Positions 44,173 to 56,936 of a DNA stretch of 64,000 bases are shown piece after piece. The position numbers and the translations under genes are program-made. Origin of the DNA: Flavivirga sp. 57AJ16 (GTDB lineage Bacteria > Bacteroidota > Bacteroidia > Flavobacteriales > Flavobacteriaceae); assembly GCF_028736925.1 (NCBI RefSeq), contig NZ_JAQZAT010000003.1, positions 124,001 to 188,000 of the forward strand, written 5' to 3'. Under the pieces are notes generated by a model. That model was not told the origin of the DNA, searched no databases, and was given only the letters and a program-made list of their open reading frames with translations. Position 1 is the stretch's first letter. Every line of letters begins with the position of its first letter.

Positions 44173-44974
44173 CAAAATCATTTTTTTTTTGACTATTTAT
44201 TACTATATGTAATCTATTACTCTCTTACGCATGTGGTTAATACTTTCACAACAACCAATATGTCATATAAAACTACCTGATTTACCAACATATAGCATAT
44301 GCGAGTTTAAAGAAAAAGTTATTAATAAATAGTTTTAAAAAATCAAGTTTTATCTTCATATTTATTTTTTTGGGGCTCAAGAACTTTAGTTTGTAGTCAT
44401 TTTAACATCTTTCTTCCTATATTAAAGTTCATTGTTCTTCTTTTCTTATTATCTCACAATCTTTTAAATTCAATTGACATTTTTATAAAAGGTAGCATAG
44501 TCTAGATAATACTAACAAATTATTAGATAGACTCATAGAAATTGCAATACTGATAGTATTTTTCATTAATTAAAAATTAAGCTATACTGATAAAAACATT
44601 TTTAACTAATAGACGTGTAGGGCAATGTTTTTTTTGCGTACTCCAACTAATGAGTTATAAAATCTTGGAGAAACTATATGAAAATACCATTTAATGAACT
44701 ACCCGTTTTATCCCATATACTGCTAATGTATGTTGGAAAATAAGTCAGTCCTGCAAGCACTGTAATTATACGCCCTAATCACCCAAAATTTCATATCATT
44801 ATTTTTTACATACTCTTAATCGATAAAACATATGGTTCCGAATACCTTCGTTATTTTACTACATATTAAAGTATAGTAGTTTATAGTATCGCATAACTGT
44901 TTTTAAAAAACTTTAATACCAAGATGAGTTCATTATATATATATTATATTTGCAACCCATTTGTATAAATAGTT
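44173..44974. other. Gene-free region before prfC
   Basis: About 800 AT-rich bases with no open frame of note and no tRNA or recognisable structured RNA. A possible prfC -7 box, TATATTTG, lies at 44945-44952, 22 nt before the start codon. I see nothing else definite. Confidence 0.4.
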
Positions 44975-46564
44975 ATGAGTTTTTTAGAGGAAATACAGCG
45001 CAGACGTACCTTTGGTATTATTTCACATCCCGATGCAGGTAAGACTACTTTAACCGAAAAGTTATTACTTTTTGGTGGTGCTATTCAGGAAGCTGGTGCT
45101 GTAAAAAGCAACAAAATAAAGAAAGGTGCTACCAGTGATTTTATGGAAATAGAACGCCAGCGTGGTATTTCTGTTGCTACTTCTGTTTTGGCTTTTGAAT
45201 ATAATGGTATAAAAATTAATATTCTTGATACACCTGGACACAAAGATTTTGCTGAAGATACTTTTAGAACACTTACTGCAGTTGATAGCGTTATTGTAGT
45301 AATTGATGTGGCAAAGGGCGTAGAAGAGCAAACTGAAAAATTAGTTGAAGTTTGTAGAATGCGGAACATTCCAATGATCGTTTTCATTAATAAAATGGAT
45401 AGGGAAGGGAAAGATGCTTTCGATCTTTTAGATGAAATTGAACAAAAGCTGGGATTAAAAGTGACACCTTTAAGTTTTCCAATTGGTATGGGTTATGATT
45501 TTAAAGGTATTTATAATATTTGGGAAAAGAATATTAATTTATTTAGTGGTGATAGCAGAAAAGATATTGAAGAAACTATTGAGATTAAAGATTTAACATC
45601 TTTAGAGTTAGATACGCTCATTGGTAACAAGGCCGCTCAAACTTTAAGGGATGAAATTGAACTTGTTGATGGTATATATCCTAAATTTAAGAAAGAGGAT
45701 TATCTTAATGGTGATTTACAACCTGTATTTTTTGGTTCTGCTCTAAATAATTTTGGTGTTAGAGAGCTATTGGATTGTTTTATTGAAATTGCTCCCAAAC
45801 CAAGAGCTAAACAAAGTGAAGAGCGTTTAGTGAAGCCCGATGAAAATAAATTTTCTGGATTTGTTTTTAAGATACATGCTAATATGGATCCTAATCATAG
45901 GGATCGTTTAGCTTTTATTAAAATTGTATCTGGTACATTTAAAAGAAATACACCTTACCTACATGTAAGAAACAAGAAAAAGTTAAAATTTTCTAGCCCG
46001 AATGCATTTTTTGCAGAGAAAAAAGAAATTGTAGACATTTCTTACCCAGGTGACATTGTTGGCTTACATGATACGGGCAATTTTAAAATTGGTGATACGC
46101 TTACCGAAGGTGAAACTATAAACTATAAAGGAGTTCCTAGTTTTTCTCCTGAGCATTTTAGATACATTAATAATGCAGACCCTTTAAAATCCAAGCAACT
46201 TTTTAAAGGTATAGACCAGTTAATGGATGAAGGTGTTGCCCAATTATTTACACTAGAGCTTAATGGCAGAAAAGTAATTGGAACTGTTGGCGCACTACAG
46301 TATGAAGTGATTCAGTACAGACTAGAGCATGAATATGGAGCAAAATGTTCTTACGAAAATTTAAATGTGCATAAGGCGTGTTGGGTGGATCCAGAAGATT
46401 CTAAAAGTGAGGAATACAAAGAATTTGTTAGGGTTAAACAACGTTTTCTTGCGAAAGATAAGCAAAATCAGCTGGTATTTTTAGCAGATTCTCCCTTTTC
46501 ATTACAGATGACACAGCAAAAATATCCTAGTATAACATTTCATTTTACCTCAGAATTCAACTAA
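44975..46564 (+). CDS. prfC: Peptide chain release factor 3
   Basis: 529 residues, normal for RF3. The GTPase domain has [18 protein letters not shown] (P-loop), [10 protein letters not shown] (switch I), DTPGHKDF (G3), NKMD (G4) and a G5 region. Domains II and III follow, as in RF3 but not EF-G. It recycles RF1/RF2 after peptide release. It stands alone on the plus strand after a long gene-free region. Confidence 0.96.
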   Translation: MSFLEEIQRRRTFGIISHPDAGKTTLTEKLLLFGGAIQEAGAVKSNKIKKGATSDFMEIERQRGISVATSVLAFEYNGIKINILDTPGHKDFAEDTFRTLTAVDSVIVVIDVAKGVEEQTEKLVEVCRMRNIPMIVFINKMDREGKDAFDLLDEIEQKLGLKVTPLSFPIGMGYDFKGIYNIWEKNINLFSGDSRKDIEETIEIKDLTSLELDTLIGNKAAQTLRDEIELVDGIYPKFKKEDYLNGDLQPVFFGSALNNFGVRELLDCFIEIAPKPRAKQSEERLVKPDENKFSGFVFKIHANMDPNHRDRLAFIKIVSGTFKRNTPYLHVRNKKKLKFSSPNAFFAEKKEIVDISYPGDIVGLHDTGNFKIGDTLTEGETINYKGVPSFSPEHFRYINNADPLKSKQLFKGIDQLMDEGVAQLFTLELNGRKVIGTVGALQYEVIQYRLEHEYGAKCSYENLNVHKACWVDPEDSKSEEYKEFVRVKQRFLAKDKQNQLVFLADSPFSLQMTQQKYPSITFHFTSEFN

Positions 46565-46693
46565 TTCTCACGTGTATTTCATCGATTTTTTTGCTTTTAA
46601 TCGATTATTCAATGTATTTAATCAATTATTTAAGTATTTAAATTAATCTCTACATAGATTTAAAAAGAATTACAGCCTTAAAAGAACCTACTT

Positions 46694-46930
46694 ATGAAAA
46701 CTAAAGACAATGTTTTCAGTAATTCAGATATTACTGTAACTTATAATCCCTGTGCTTGTACACATGCTGATCATTGTGCAAAAGAACTTTCAAATGTATT
46801 TCAAAATTCTGTTATTCCTTGGATCGACCTTGAAGGTGCTCCTACTAAGAAAATAATACGGCAAGTTAAAAAATGTCCTTCTGGAGCCTTGAGTTTTCAT
46901 TATAACAAAAAAGAGAAAAAAGTAGCATAA
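46694..46930 (+). CDS. Small (4Fe-4S) mono-cluster protein, YjdI type
   Basis: 78 residues. The N-terminal YNPCACTHADHCAKEL and the C-terminal VKKCPSGALSF supply four cysteines for one cluster (Fer4_19/YjdI domain). The typical ending of the family, in which P-S-G-A-L follows the last Cys, is present. The function is unknown; possibly electron transfer. It follows prfC after 130 bp that hold AT-rich repeats of AATCGATT/AATCAATT type. Confidence 0.88.
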   Translation: MKTKDNVFSNSDITVTYNPCACTHADHCAKELSNVFQNSVIPWIDLEGAPTKKIIRQVKKCPSGALSFHYNKKEKKVA

Positions 46931-47166
46931 AAACCTAGATTTTTTAGCCGTAATTGTCAATAGGCTAAAATGAGCCCATTTAAGCCACTTTATAGTTATA
47001 CTATCTAACGATAAGATAGAAATCTAAAAAAAGAGTAGAAACTAATTTATTAAAATCAATAGATTTTTTTAAGTATAGTTAGTAACTATAAAAACAAACT
47101 ACTTCGCAAGCACACAAAGTATTAAATTTCAAAAAAAGAAAAACCGAAGCTAGTTTTGAGGGTATA
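46931..47166. other. Intergenic stretch
   Basis: Part of a 715-bp gap. TAGCC...GGCTA near 46950 may be a weak hairpin for the preceding gene. Nothing else recognised. Confidence 0.3.
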
Positions 47167-47400
47167 ATACCAATTATTACTCAAAACAACCCCTATAATT
47201 TGTTTAGTTCACTATCTTTCATTTTAAAAATAGGTGTTCATGAATCTTCGATTTCTATTTTGCTCATATTTCAATATTAAACATGTGCTCAGCTTGACTG
47301 GGTATAAAACCATAACTAAGGCTATGATTGAATTTTCTATCTTATCTGACCAAAATATAATTCAAATTATTTATAGCTCTTTTTAAATAATAATTGGTAT
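47167..47400. repeat. Inverted-repeat element (ATACCA family, intact copy 3)
   Basis: 234 bp with perfect 13-bp terminal inverted repeats, ATACCAATTATTA / TAATAATTGGTAT. No coding capacity. The left 145 bp are closely repeated, inverted, at 25672-25820. This is the clearest MITE-like member in the window. Confidence 0.7.
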
Positions 47401-47544
47401 AAAACCACTAAAAAGCATTCTAAAAAGTATCACTCTAAATACAATATATCTATCTGCCACAGACAGGGAATCTTATAAAAGATTTACAAAACATAAAATG
47501 CTTCGCTATTCCTAGAATAACGAAACAAATACTTTCCAACCAAC

Positions 47545-47600
47545 TCTTTATTTTATACTTGGCGCAAAATTTAATGGTATTGGTGGTTGCCATATAAAAA
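47545..47600 (-). pseudogene. Remnant of a second DUF3467 3' end
   Basis: The minus strand encodes QPPIPLNFAPSIK then a stop, in the same words as the end of the DUF3467 gene 101 bp upstream; 26 bp (47565-47590 and 47666-47691) are identical. Only the tail is left, which suggests a tandem duplication followed by deletion. Confidence 0.55.
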
Positions 47601-47645
47601 ATTTCGAGCAACGCTCTATTTTTACAGGCTTACTTACCATAAAAG

Positions 47646-47963
47646 TTAAGCTTGTCCTGTTGGTCCAAAATTTAATGGTATTGGTGGTTGCTCGTAATCT
47701 TTAATTTCCCCATGGGCATTCTCAAATCGTGCTACATTATCACCTAAAGCTTTAAGCAACCTTTTAGCATGTTGTGGCGTTAATATTATTCTAGACTTCA
47801 CTTTACTTTTTGGAATCCCAGGCATAATATTTACAAAATCTACAACAAACTCTGAAACTGAATGATTGATAATAGCTAAGTTAGAATAGGTCCCTTCTGC
47901 TACTTTTTCATCTAATTCAATATTTATTTGGCCTTGCTTTTGATTGTCTTTTTCGTTTGCCAT
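47646..47963 (-). CDS. DUF3467 family protein
   Basis: 105 residues, cytoplasmic. It reads TYSNLAIINHSVSEFVVDFVN, MPGIPKSKVKSRIILTPQHAKRLL and ends PPIPLNFGPTGQA, all typical of DUF3467. The function is not known. In Flavobacteriaceae it is regularly found just downstream of rpoC, as here. A terminator separates it from rpoC, so it should have its own promoter. Confidence 0.92.
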   Translation of the reverse strand: MANEKDNQKQGQINIELDEKVAEGTYSNLAIINHSVSEFVVDFVNIMPGIPKSKVKSRIILTPQHAKRLLKALGDNVARFENAHGEIKDYEQPPIPLNFGPTGQA

Positions 47964-48028
47964 AGAAAATTTTATTTTTTACTTCCATGTAGGTGGAAGC
48001 CTTATTATACATCTATTTAATTTAAAAA

Positions 48029-48058
48029 AAGCCTTCAAGTTTATATACATGAAGGCTT
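48029..48058 (-). terminator. Terminator of the rpoBC operon
   Basis: AGCCTTCA / TGAAGGCT hairpin followed on the minus strand by seven T, 115 nt after the rpoC stop. Confidence 0.85.
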
Positions 48059-48172
48059 TTGCTTTATTGTTCCCAGTAGCTATAAACTATTTGAGATCCT
48101 GAAACAAGTTCAGGATAAATTCGGTTATCTGATTTTGCCTCCCTTTTCAAGGCTACAAAATCAGAACCTCAT

Positions 48173-51100
48173 TTAATTATAATTCAATTCTTGTTTTACT
48201 TGCATCATTTCATCAAACTCTTCTTTAGAGCCTACAATGATATCTGTATACCTTCGCATACCTGTACCTGCTGGAATTCTATGACCAACAATTACGTTTT
48301 CTTTCAATCCTTCCAAACTATCTACCTTACCAGCCACAGCTGCTTCGTTAAGGACCTTCGTTGTTTCCTGGAACGATGCTGCTGAAATAAATGATTTAGT
48401 TTGAAGTGAAGCTCTTGTTATACCTTGCAATATTGGAGTAGCAGTTGCTGGTTTTGCTTCTCTTGCCTCAACAAGTTTCTTATCCTCTCTACGCAAAATG
48501 GAGTTTTCATCTCTTAATTCACGAGGTGAGATAATTTGTCCTGCTTTAAGATTTGTTGAATCTCCAGCATCTTCAATCACTTTCATTCCGAAAATATCAT
48601 CATTTTCTTTAATAAAATCGGCTTTATGGGCCAATTGATCTTCTAAGAAAATAGTATCTCCTGAATCTATAATACGTACTTTACGCATCATTTGTCTTAC
48701 AACCACCTCAAAGTGCTTATCGTTAATTTTCACACCTTGTAAACGATATACTTCCTGTACTTCATTCACTAAATATTGTTGAACTGCAGACGGTCCCTTA
48801 ATATTTAAGATATCGTTTGGTGTAATAGAACCATCGGAAAGTGGCATACCTGCTTTTACATAATCATTTTCCTGAACAAGAATTTGATTCGATAATTTAA
48901 CAAGGTACTTCTTAATTTCTCCTAATTTAGATTCTACAATAATCTCACGATTACCTCTTTTTATCTTACCAAAAGAAACCACGCCATCAATTTCACTAAC
49001 TACAGCTGGGTTTGAAGGGTTACGTGCCTCGAACAATTCGGTTACACGAGGTAAACCTCCTGTAATATCACCTGCTTTAGCAGATTTACGAGGTATTTTA
49101 ACTAAAACTTTTCCAACTTTAATCTTATCGCCATCGTCTATCATTAAGTGAGCTCCAACTGGTAGATTATAAGAACGTATTGTTTCTCCTTTTGCATCTG
49201 CAATATGAAGCGTTGGGATAAGTTTCTTATTTCTGGATTCAGAAATTACTTTTTCCTGAAAGCCTGTTTGTTCATCAATCTCAACTTGATAGGTAACACC
49301 TTGTTCTATATTTTCATATTTTACTTTACCAGCAAATTCAGAAATAATAACACCGTTATATGGATCCCAAGAGCAAACAACATCGCCTTTACTTAAATTA
49401 TCACCATTTTTAACATATATGTTAGAACCATAAGGAATATTGTTCGTACTTAAAACAATGCCTGTTTTCTTATCTGTAAGTTTAAGTTCTGATGTTCTGG
49501 AAATAACAATATCAACTTCATTTCCTTCGCCATCTTGCCCCTTAACTGTTTTTAAATCTTCGATTTCGGCAACACCATCAAATTTGACAGCTAATTTATT
49601 GTCTTCAGAAATATTACCAGCAATACCTCCTACGTGGAATGTACGAAGTGTTAGCTGTGTTCCTGGCTCTCCAATTGACTGTGCCGCAACAACACCAACC
49701 GCTTCACCTCTTTGTACCATTTTACCTGTCGCTAAATTACGTCCATAACATTTAGCACAAATGCCTTGTAAAGCTTCACACGTTAAGGCAGAACGTACTT
49801 CTATACTTTCAATAGGAGATGCTTCTATGGATTTAGCAATATCATCTTCTATTAGTTGACCTGATGCTACCAACAACTCTTCTGTTATAGGGTTATAAAC
49901 ATCATTTAAAGCAACACGACCAACGATTCTCTCTTCAAGGGTTTCTACAACTTCATCGTTTTTCTTTAATGGCTCAACTTCTACACCTCTTAATGTACCA
50001 CAATCTTCTGTATTTATAATAACATCTTGAGATACATCAACCAAACGACGCGTTAAATAACCTGCATCTGCGGTTTTAAGAGCCGTATCCGCAAGACCTT
50101 TACGCGCACCGTGCGTAGAGATAAAGTATTCTAAAATTGAAAGTCCTTCTTTAAAGTTAGAAAGGATTGGATTTTCAATAATCTCCCCGCCACCTGCATT
50201 AGATTTTTTAGGTTTTGCCATTAACCCACGCATACCTGTAAGCTGGCGAATCTGTTCTTTAGATCCACGAGCTCCTGAGTCAAGCATCATAAACACCGAG
50301 TTAAATCCTTGTTGGTCTTCACGAATACGCTTCATTGACAACTCTGTCAATTCAGCATTTGTAGATGTCCAAATATCAATAACTTGGTTGTAGCGTTCGT
50401 TATTAGTTATAAGTCCCATATTGTAGTTACCCATGATACCATCCACTAAACCATTGGCATGATCGATCATACCTTGCTTTTCTGGCGGAATGATAATATC
50501 ACCTAAACTAAATGATAATCCTCCTTGGAAAGCAAACTTAAATCCTAAAGTTCTAATGGCATCTAAGAAATCGGCCGTTTCCGGAACTGATGTCACTTTA
50601 AGAATTTTTCCAATAATATCTCTTAATGATTTCTTAGTAAGTACTTCATTAATATAACCTGCTGCTTGCGGTACATGTTGGTTGAACAATACACGACCAA
50701 CCGTAGTTTCTACAATTGCTGGCGCCAATTTACCCTCTTCATTAATATCAATAGTTCGTACCTTAATGCCTGCATTTAAATCTACTTTTTTCTCGTTAAA
50801 AGCAATAACAACTTCTTCTGAAGAATAGAATGTTAAACCTTCTCCTTTAATTGGTAATTCGGGCGTTGACTTACGTAACTTGGTCATATAGTATAAACCA
50901 AGTACCATATCCTGAGAAGGTACGGTTACTGGAGATCCATTCGCTGGATTCAGGATATTATGAGATGCCAACATTAATAATTGACATTCTAAAATCGCTT
51001 CCGGTCCTAAAGGTAAATGTACCGCCATTTGATCACCATCGAAATCGGCGTTAAATGCCGTACATACTAATGGGTGTAATTGAATTGCTTTTCCTTCAAT

Positions 51101-52474
51101 TAATTTTGGTTGAAAAGCTTGAATACCCAATCTATGTAAAGTAGGCGCACGGTTAAGTAATACTGGATGTCCTTTAAGAACGTTCTCCAAAATATCCCAA
51201 ACCACAGGCTCTCTTTTATCTATAATTTTCTTAGCTGATTTTACAGTCTTTACAATACCTCTTTCAATTAATTTTCTAATTACAAAAGGCTTGTAAAGCT
51301 CTGCTGCCATATTTTTTGGCAGTCCACATTCAAATAATTTTAATTCCGGTCCAACAACAATTACAGAACGTGCAGAATAATCAACACGTTTCCCAAGTAA
51401 GTTTTGACGGAAACGTCCTTGTTTACCTTTTAATGAATCTGACAATGATTTTAACGGTCTGTTAGAATCTGTCTTAACAGCTGAAGATTTACGTGTATTA
51501 TCAAATAATGAATCTACAGACTCCTGAAGCATACGTTTTTCGTTACGTAAAATAACTTCTGGTGCTTTAATTTCAACCAGTCTTTTTAGACGGTTATTAC
51601 GAATAATAACACGACGGTACAAATCATTTAAATCAGACGTTGCAAAACGACCTCCGTCTAGTGGTACTAGCGGACGTAATTCTGGTGGAATAATTGGAAT
51701 CACTTTCATAATCATCCATTCTGGACGATTTTCTCTATTTAGATTAGATTCGCGTAAAGATTCTACTACTTGTAAACGTTTTAAAGCTTCAGTTTTACGC
51801 TGTTTAGACGTTTCTGTATTTGCTTTATGACGTAATTCGTATGATAACGTTTCTAAATCAATTCTAGCTAGCAGTTCAATAAGACATTCAGCTCCCATTT
51901 TCGCAAGAAACTTATTAGGATCTGTATCGTCTAAATATTGATTATCTTGAGGTAGTTCTTCTAGAATATTCAAATATTCTTCTTCTGTTAGGAAATCCAT
52001 TTTTTGTAATGGTTCGCCTTCCTCATTTTTGGCATTACCAGGTTGAATGACTACATAACGTTCGTAGTAAATAATCATATCTAATTTCTTAGATGGTAAA
52101 CCTAATAAGTAACCTATTTTATTTGGTAACGAACGGAAATACCAGATATGGGCCACAGGAACAACTAAATTAATGTGTCCTACGCGATCACGACGTACTT
52201 TCTTTTCTGTTACTTCTACTCCACAACGGTCACATACGATTCCTTTGTAGCGAATTCTTTTATATTTACCACAAGCACATTCGTAATCCTTTACAGGACC
52301 AAAAATACGCTCACAGAACAAACCATCTCGTTCTGGTTTGTGAGTTCGATAATTGATAGTTTCTGGTTTTAAAACTTCACCTCTAGATTCTGCTAAAATA
52401 GATTCTGGTGATGCTAAACCAATTGAGATTTTATTAAACCTCTTTACTGTATTCTTATCTTGTTTTCTTGCCAT
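48173..52474 (-). CDS. rpoC: DNA-directed RNA polymerase subunit beta'
   Basis: 1433 residues. The catalytic magnesium site NADFDGDQM is near residue 465. The N-terminal zinc ribbon is [20 protein letters not shown] near residue 68, and a second zinc site starts at CGTLRGVEV and ends CAKCYG. Bridge-helix and trigger-loop sequences ([16 protein letters not shown]) are present. It forms the active centre with RpoB. It follows rpoB after a 76-bp repeat-rich spacer. Confidence 0.98.
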   Translation of the reverse strand: MARKQDKNTVKRFNKISIGLASPESILAESRGEVLKPETINYRTHKPERDGLFCERIFGPVKDYECACGKYKRIRYKGIVCDRCGVEVTEKKVRRDRVGHINLVVPVAHIWYFRSLPNKIGYLLGLPSKKLDMIIYYERYVVIQPGNAKNEEGEPLQKMDFLTEEEYLNILEELPQDNQYLDDTDPNKFLAKMGAECLIELLARIDLETLSYELRHKANTETSKQRKTEALKRLQVVESLRESNLNRENRPEWMIMKVIPIIPPELRPLVPLDGGRFATSDLNDLYRRVIIRNNRLKRLVEIKAPEVILRNEKRMLQESVDSLFDNTRKSSAVKTDSNRPLKSLSDSLKGKQGRFRQNLLGKRVDYSARSVIVVGPELKLFECGLPKNMAAELYKPFVIRKLIERGIVKTVKSAKKIIDKREPVVWDILENVLKGHPVLLNRAPTLHRLGIQAFQPKLIEGKAIQLHPLVCTAFNADFDGDQMAVHLPLGPEAILECQLLMLASHNILNPANGSPVTVPSQDMVLGLYYMTKLRKSTPELPIKGEGLTFYSSEEVVIAFNEKKVDLNAGIKVRTIDINEEGKLAPAIVETTVGRVLFNQHVPQAAGYINEVLTKKSLRDIIGKILKVTSVPETADFLDAIRTLGFKFAFQGGLSFSLGDIIIPPEKQGMIDHANGLVDGIMGNYNMGLITNNERYNQVIDIWTSTNAELTELSMKRIREDQQGFNSVFMMLDSGARGSKEQIRQLTGMRGLMAKPKKSNAGGGEIIENPILSNFKEGLSILEYFISTHGARKGLADTALKTADAGYLTRRLVDVSQDVIINTEDCGTLRGVEVEPLKKNDEVVETLEERIVGRVALNDVYNPITEELLVASGQLIEDDIAKSIEASPIESIEVRSALTCEALQGICAKCYGRNLATGKMVQRGEAVGVVAAQSIGEPGTQLTLRTFHVGGIAGNISEDNKLAVKFDGVAEIEDLKTVKGQDGEGNEVDIVISRTSELKLTDKKTGIVLSTNNIPYGSNIYVKNGDNLSKGDVVCSWDPYNGVIISEFAGKVKYENIEQGVTYQVEIDEQTGFQEKVISESRNKKLIPTLHIADAKGETIRSYNLPVGAHLMIDDGDKIKVGKVLVKIPRKSAKAGDITGGLPRVTELFEARNPSNPAVVSEIDGVVSFGKIKRGNREIIVESKLGEIKKYLVKLSNQILVQENDYVKAGMPLSDGSITPNDILNIKGPSAVQQYLVNEVQEVYRLQGVKINDKHFEVVVRQMMRKVRIIDSGDTIFLEDQLAHKADFIKENDDIFGMKVIEDAGDSTNLKAGQIISPRELRDENSILRREDKKLVEAREAKPATATPILQGITRASLQTKSFISAASFQETTKVLNEAAVAGKVDSLEGLKENVIVGHRIPAGTGMRRYTDIIVGSKEEFDEMMQVKQELNYN

Positions 52475-52483
52475 GTTCTTCTA

Positions 52484-52546
52484 GTATTCAGTCTCAGTCT
52501 CAGTATTCAGTCCACATACTGGAAACTGAACACTGCGACTGCATAC
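52484..52546. repeat. CAGT/ACTG-rich inverted repeat in the rpoB-rpoC spacer
   Basis: The spacer has four CAGT words in its left half and four ACTG words in its right half, about 6-7 nt apart, so the two halves can pair as an imperfect hairpin in the message. Its unusual composition marks it as a repeat, not a normal spacer. Confidence 0.6.
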
Positions 52547-52550
52547 TTTT

Positions 52551-55500
52551 TTATTCTTCTAATCTAATATCTAATCCTAATCCTTTCAATTCGTGCATAA
52601 GTACATTGAAGGATTCAGGTAGTCCTGGATCTGGCATTGGTTCTCCTTTAACAATACTTTCGTAAGTTTTGGCTCTACCAATTACATCATCGGATTTTAC
52701 CGTTAAGATTTCACGTAGCGTACTTGATGCACCATAAGCTTCAAGTGCCCAAACTTCCATCTCTCCAAAACGCTGACCACCAAATTGTGCTTTACCCCCT
52801 AATGGCTGTTGCGTAATTAATGAGTAAGGTCCTATAGAACGTGCGTGCATTTTATCATCAACCATATGTCCTAGTTTCAACATGTAAATCACACCAACTG
52901 TTGCTGGTTGATCGAAACGTTGCCCAGTCCCACCGTCATATAAATAGGTATGTCCGTATCTAGGAATTCCAGCTTCATCTGTAAATTCATTGATTTGGTC
53001 AATACTGGCACCGTCAAAAATTGGTGTGGCATACTTGCGGTCTAATTTTTGACCAGCCCAACCTAATACAGTTTCGTATATCTGACCGATATTCATACGA
53101 GATGGTACTCCAAGTGGATTTAATACAATATCAACTGGGGTTCCGTCTTCTAAGAAAGGCATATCCTCTTGACGAACGATTCTTGCTACAATACCTTTGT
53201 TACCGTGACGTCCTGCCATTTTATCACCTACTTTAAGCTTACGTTTTTTAGCGATATAAACTTTAGCTAGCTTGATAATACCTGCTGGTAATTCGTCTCC
53301 TACAGAGATTGTAAACTTCTCACGTCTTAAGGCCCCTTGTAAATCGTTTTCTTTAATCTTATAGTTGTGGATTAAATCCGCAACCAGTTGATTAGTATGT
53401 TCATCTGTTGTCCATTTACCTGATACTAAGTGCGCGTAATCATCTACAGCATTTAACATTTTTAGTGTGAATTTTTTACCTTTTGGTAATACTTCTTCTC
53501 CTAAATCGTTAAAAATACCTTGAGCTGTTTTACCATTTACAATAGCGAAAAGCTTTTCAATTAAAGTATCTTTTAAGGCATCAAATTTAGCATCGTAAAT
53601 ACCTTCTAATTGTAAGATATCATCTTTATCTTGAGCTCTCTTACGCTTATCTTTTACTGCTCTGGCAAAAAGTTTCTTTTCAATCACAACACCATTTAAT
53701 GATGGTGAAGCTTTTAAAGAAGCATCTTTTACATCACCTGCTTTATCACCAAAGATGGCACGTAATAATTTTTCTTCTGGAGTTGGATCCGATTCCCCTT
53801 TAGGCGTAATTTTACCTATAAGAATATCGCCAGGTTTCACTTCTGCTCCTACTCGAATCATTCCGTTTTCATCCAAATCTTTAGTGGCTTCTTCTGAAAC
53901 GTTAGGAATATCGTTGGTTAGCTCTTCGTTACCTAACTTGGTATCTCTAACTTCTAAAGAATACTCATCTATATGAATCGATGTAAAGATGTCTTCACGT
54001 ACTACTTTTTCTGAAATTACAATCGCATCCTCAAAGTTATACCCTTTCCAAGGCATAAAGGCTACTTTCATATTTCTACCTAATGCCAATTCCCCTTTTT
54101 GAGTGGCATAACCTTCACATAAAACCTGACCTTTTGTAACTTTATCTCCTTTAGTTACAATTGGTTTTAGGTTAATAGAGGTTCCTTGGTTCGTCTTTCT
54201 GAATTTTACTAACTGGTAGGTTTTAATATCACTATCAAAACTTACTTTAGCTTCGTCATCGGTACGATCGTATTTTATTTTAATTTCATTTGCATCAACA
54301 TAAAGCACTTCTCCATGACCTTCTGCATTAACCAATACACGAGAATCTGAAGCGACTTGGCGTTCTAACCCTGTACCAACAATTGGTGCTTGAGGTAATA
54401 ATAACGGTACTGCTTGACGCATCATGTTAGATCCCATCAAGGCTCTATTTGCATCATCATGCTCTAAGAATGGAATTAAAGATGCTGAAATTGATGATAT
54501 CTGGTTGGGTGCCACATCTGTATAATTTACAGCTGTTGGCTCTATTACCGGAAAATCACCCTCCATACGGGCAATGACTTTATCGTGTAATATTTTACCG
54601 TTTTCATCAACTTTAACTGTTGCCTGTGCAATTAATTTCTCTTCTTCTTCCTCTGCACTTAAATATATTGGTTCATTTTTTATATCAACAACGCCATCTG
54701 TTACTTTTCTATAAGGTGTTTCAATGAATCCCATAGAGTTCACTTTAGCATATACTGAAAGTGAAGAAATTAAACCAATATTTGGCCCTTCAGGTGTTTC
54801 AATAGGACATAAACGCCCATAGTGTGTATAATGTACATCACGTACCTCGAAACCTGCTCTCTCACGAGATAAACCTCCTGGTCCTAATGCAGATAAACGA
54901 CGTTTGTGCGTTATTTCAGCTAATGGATTTGTTTGATCCATAAACTGAGATAATTGGTTTGTACCAAAGAATGAATTAATTACAGACGATAAAGTCTTAG
55001 CGTTAATCAAATCTATAGGCGTGAACACTTCATTATCACGAACGTTCATACGCTCACGAATGGTACGTGCCATACGTGCTAAACCAACACCAAATTGTTG
55101 AGATAATTGCTCACCGACTGTACGTACACGACGGTTAGATAAGTGATCAATATCATCAATCTCTGCTTTTGAGTTGATAAGCTCGATTAAATATTTTATG
55201 ATAGTAATGATATCTTCTTTGGTAAGTACTTGCTTATCCATTCCAATATCCAACTGTAATTTTTTATTCATTCTGTAACGCCCTACTTCTCCTAAAGAGT
55301 AACGTTGGTCACTGAAGAATAATTTGTCTATAATACCACGTGCTGTTTCCTCATCTGGCGGCTCTGCATTACGTAATTGTCTATAGATATGCTCTACAGC
55401 CTCTTTTTCTGAGTTTGTAGGATCTTTTTGAAGCGTATTGTGAATAATAGCGTAATCGCCTTGTTCTGCACTTTCTTTATGTAAAAGAATCGTCTTTACA

Positions 55501-56363
55501 TCTGCTCCAATAATTTCTTCAACATTTTCTTTATCTAAAATAGTATCACGGTCAAGCACAATTTCGTTACGCTCAATAGATACTACTTCTCCTGTATCTT
55601 CATCAACAAAATCCTCGTGCCAAGTGTTTAACACACGTGCTGCTAATTTTCTTCCTAAATACTTTTTTAATCCAGATTTAGATACTTTAACCTCTTCGGC
55701 AAGATCAAAAATCTCTAAGATATCTTTATCACGTTCAAAACCAATAGCTCTAAACAGCGTTGTAACAGGTAACTTTTTCTTTCTGTCAATGTAAGCATAC
55801 ATTACCTGATTAATATCTGTTGCAAATTCAATCCAAGAACCTTTAAAAGGTATCACTCTAGCTGAATATAATTTTGTGCCATTTGCATGGAAAGATTGAC
55901 CAAAGAATACGCCTGGTGAACGGTGTAATTGAGAAACTACTACACGTTCTGCACCATTAATACAAAATGTACCACTAGGTGTCATGTAAGGTATCGTTCC
56001 TAAGTACACATCTTGAACAATGGTCTCGAAATCCTCATGTTCAGGGTCTGTACAATATAACTTTAACCTTGCTTTTAGCGGAACGCTGTATGTTAGCCCT
56101 CTTTCAATACACTCATCAATAGCATATCTTGGTGGATCTACGAAGTAATCTAAAAATTCTAAAACGAATTGATTACGTGAGTCTGTAATAGGGAAGTTTT
56201 CCATGAAGGTGTTATAAAGACCTTCATCACCTCTTTCTTCAGATTTTGTTTCTAATTGGAAAAAATCCTGGAAGGATTTAATCTGAATATCCAAGAAATC
56301 TGGATATTCCGTTCTATTTACAATAGACGAGAAATTTAATCTTTCAGCTTGTGTTGATAACAT
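52551..56363 (-). CDS. rpoB: DNA-directed RNA polymerase subunit beta
   Basis: 1270 residues from ATG 56363; a preceding TTG would add one Met. Diagnostic parts include the rifampicin region with [33 protein letters not shown] in two adjoining stretches, GRHGNKG, and [14 protein letters not shown] near the C-terminus. The rifampicin residues Gln, Asp, His, Arg and Ser look wild type (sensitive form). It follows rplL after a 130-bp spacer with a strong hairpin. Confidence 0.98.
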   Translation of the reverse strand: MLSTQAERLNFSSIVNRTEYPDFLDIQIKSFQDFFQLETKSEERGDEGLYNTFMENFPITDSRNQFVLEFLDYFVDPPRYAIDECIERGLTYSVPLKARLKLYCTDPEHEDFETIVQDVYLGTIPYMTPSGTFCINGAERVVVSQLHRSPGVFFGQSFHANGTKLYSARVIPFKGSWIEFATDINQVMYAYIDRKKKLPVTTLFRAIGFERDKDILEIFDLAEEVKVSKSGLKKYLGRKLAARVLNTWHEDFVDEDTGEVVSIERNEIVLDRDTILDKENVEEIIGADVKTILLHKESAEQGDYAIIHNTLQKDPTNSEKEAVEHIYRQLRNAEPPDEETARGIIDKLFFSDQRYSLGEVGRYRMNKKLQLDIGMDKQVLTKEDIITIIKYLIELINSKAEIDDIDHLSNRRVRTVGEQLSQQFGVGLARMARTIRERMNVRDNEVFTPIDLINAKTLSSVINSFFGTNQLSQFMDQTNPLAEITHKRRLSALGPGGLSRERAGFEVRDVHYTHYGRLCPIETPEGPNIGLISSLSVYAKVNSMGFIETPYRKVTDGVVDIKNEPIYLSAEEEEEKLIAQATVKVDENGKILHDKVIARMEGDFPVIEPTAVNYTDVAPNQISSISASLIPFLEHDDANRALMGSNMMRQAVPLLLPQAPIVGTGLERQVASDSRVLVNAEGHGEVLYVDANEIKIKYDRTDDEAKVSFDSDIKTYQLVKFRKTNQGTSINLKPIVTKGDKVTKGQVLCEGYATQKGELALGRNMKVAFMPWKGYNFEDAIVISEKVVREDIFTSIHIDEYSLEVRDTKLGNEELTNDIPNVSEEATKDLDENGMIRVGAEVKPGDILIGKITPKGESDPTPEEKLLRAIFGDKAGDVKDASLKASPSLNGVVIEKKLFARAVKDKRKRAQDKDDILQLEGIYDAKFDALKDTLIEKLFAIVNGKTAQGIFNDLGEEVLPKGKKFTLKMLNAVDDYAHLVSGKWTTDEHTNQLVADLIHNYKIKENDLQGALRREKFTISVGDELPAGIIKLAKVYIAKKRKLKVGDKMAGRHGNKGIVARIVRQEDMPFLEDGTPVDIVLNPLGVPSRMNIGQIYETVLGWAGQKLDRKYATPIFDGASIDQINEFTDEAGIPRYGHTYLYDGGTGQRFDQPATVGVIYMLKLGHMVDDKMHARSIGPYSLITQQPLGGKAQFGGQRFGEMEVWALEAYGASSTLREILTVKSDDVIGRAKTYESIVKGEPMPDPGLPESFNVLMHELKGLGLDIRLEE

Positions 56364-56430
56364 CAATGGACGGAATTATGATTAAAAAAATAGTTGTTAG
56401 CGTAGTAATAATTATATACGCAAAATGGTC

Positions 56431-56467
56431 TAGGTCTTGTCACGCCTTTAAAAGCGTGACAGACCTA
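56431..56467 (-). promoter_or_regulatory. Hairpin between rplL and rpoB (attenuator or RNase site)
   Basis: TAGGTCTTGTCACGC pairs with GCGTGACAGACCTA around an 8-nt loop with one bulge. No T-run follows, so it is not a plain terminator. In E. coli the same spacer holds an attenuator and an RNase III site, and this stem could serve the same purpose. Confidence 0.6.
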
Positions 56468-56494
56468 AACCTTAATGTTTTTGAAATGGTAAGC

Positions 56495-56872
56495 TTATTT
56501 AAGCTCAACCTCAGCTCCTGCTTCTTCTAATGATGCTTTTAAACTTTCTGCTTCATCTTTAGATATGCCTTCTTTAATTGCGCTTGGTGCATCGTCAACT
56601 AAACCTTTAGCTTCTTTTAATCCTAAACCAGTTAATTCCTTAACCAATTTAACTACAGCTAATTTAGAACCACCAGCTGCTTTTAAAATAACATCAAATT
56701 CAGTTTGCTCTTCTGCAGCGTCTCCACCAGCAGCAGCACCTCCAGCAGCAACAGCAACAGCTGCAGCAGCAGGTTCGATACCATACTCATCTTTTAATAT
56801 AGTAGCTAACTCATTTACTTCTTTTACTGTTAAGTTAACTAATTGTTCTGCGAAATCTTTTAAATCTGCCAT
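56495..56872 (-). CDS. rplL: 50S ribosomal protein L7/L12
   Basis: 125 residues: N-terminal dimerisation helix, Ala/Gly-rich hinge (about 36-52), and C-terminal domain [20 protein letters not shown]...[15 protein letters not shown]. It makes the L10(L12) stalk that recruits GTPase factors. It sits between rplJ and rpoB. Confidence 0.98.
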   Translation of the reverse strand: MADLKDFAEQLVNLTVKEVNELATILKDEYGIEPAAAAVAVAAGGAAAGGDAAEEQTEFDVILKAAGGSKLAVVKLVKELTGLGLKEAKGLVDDAPSAIKEGISKDEAESLKASLEEAGAEVELK

Positions 56873-56936
56873 TTTTCTATCGTTTTAATAATTTTTTAAT
56901 AATAATATAATTGTAATAAGTGCGTACTTTTTAATT

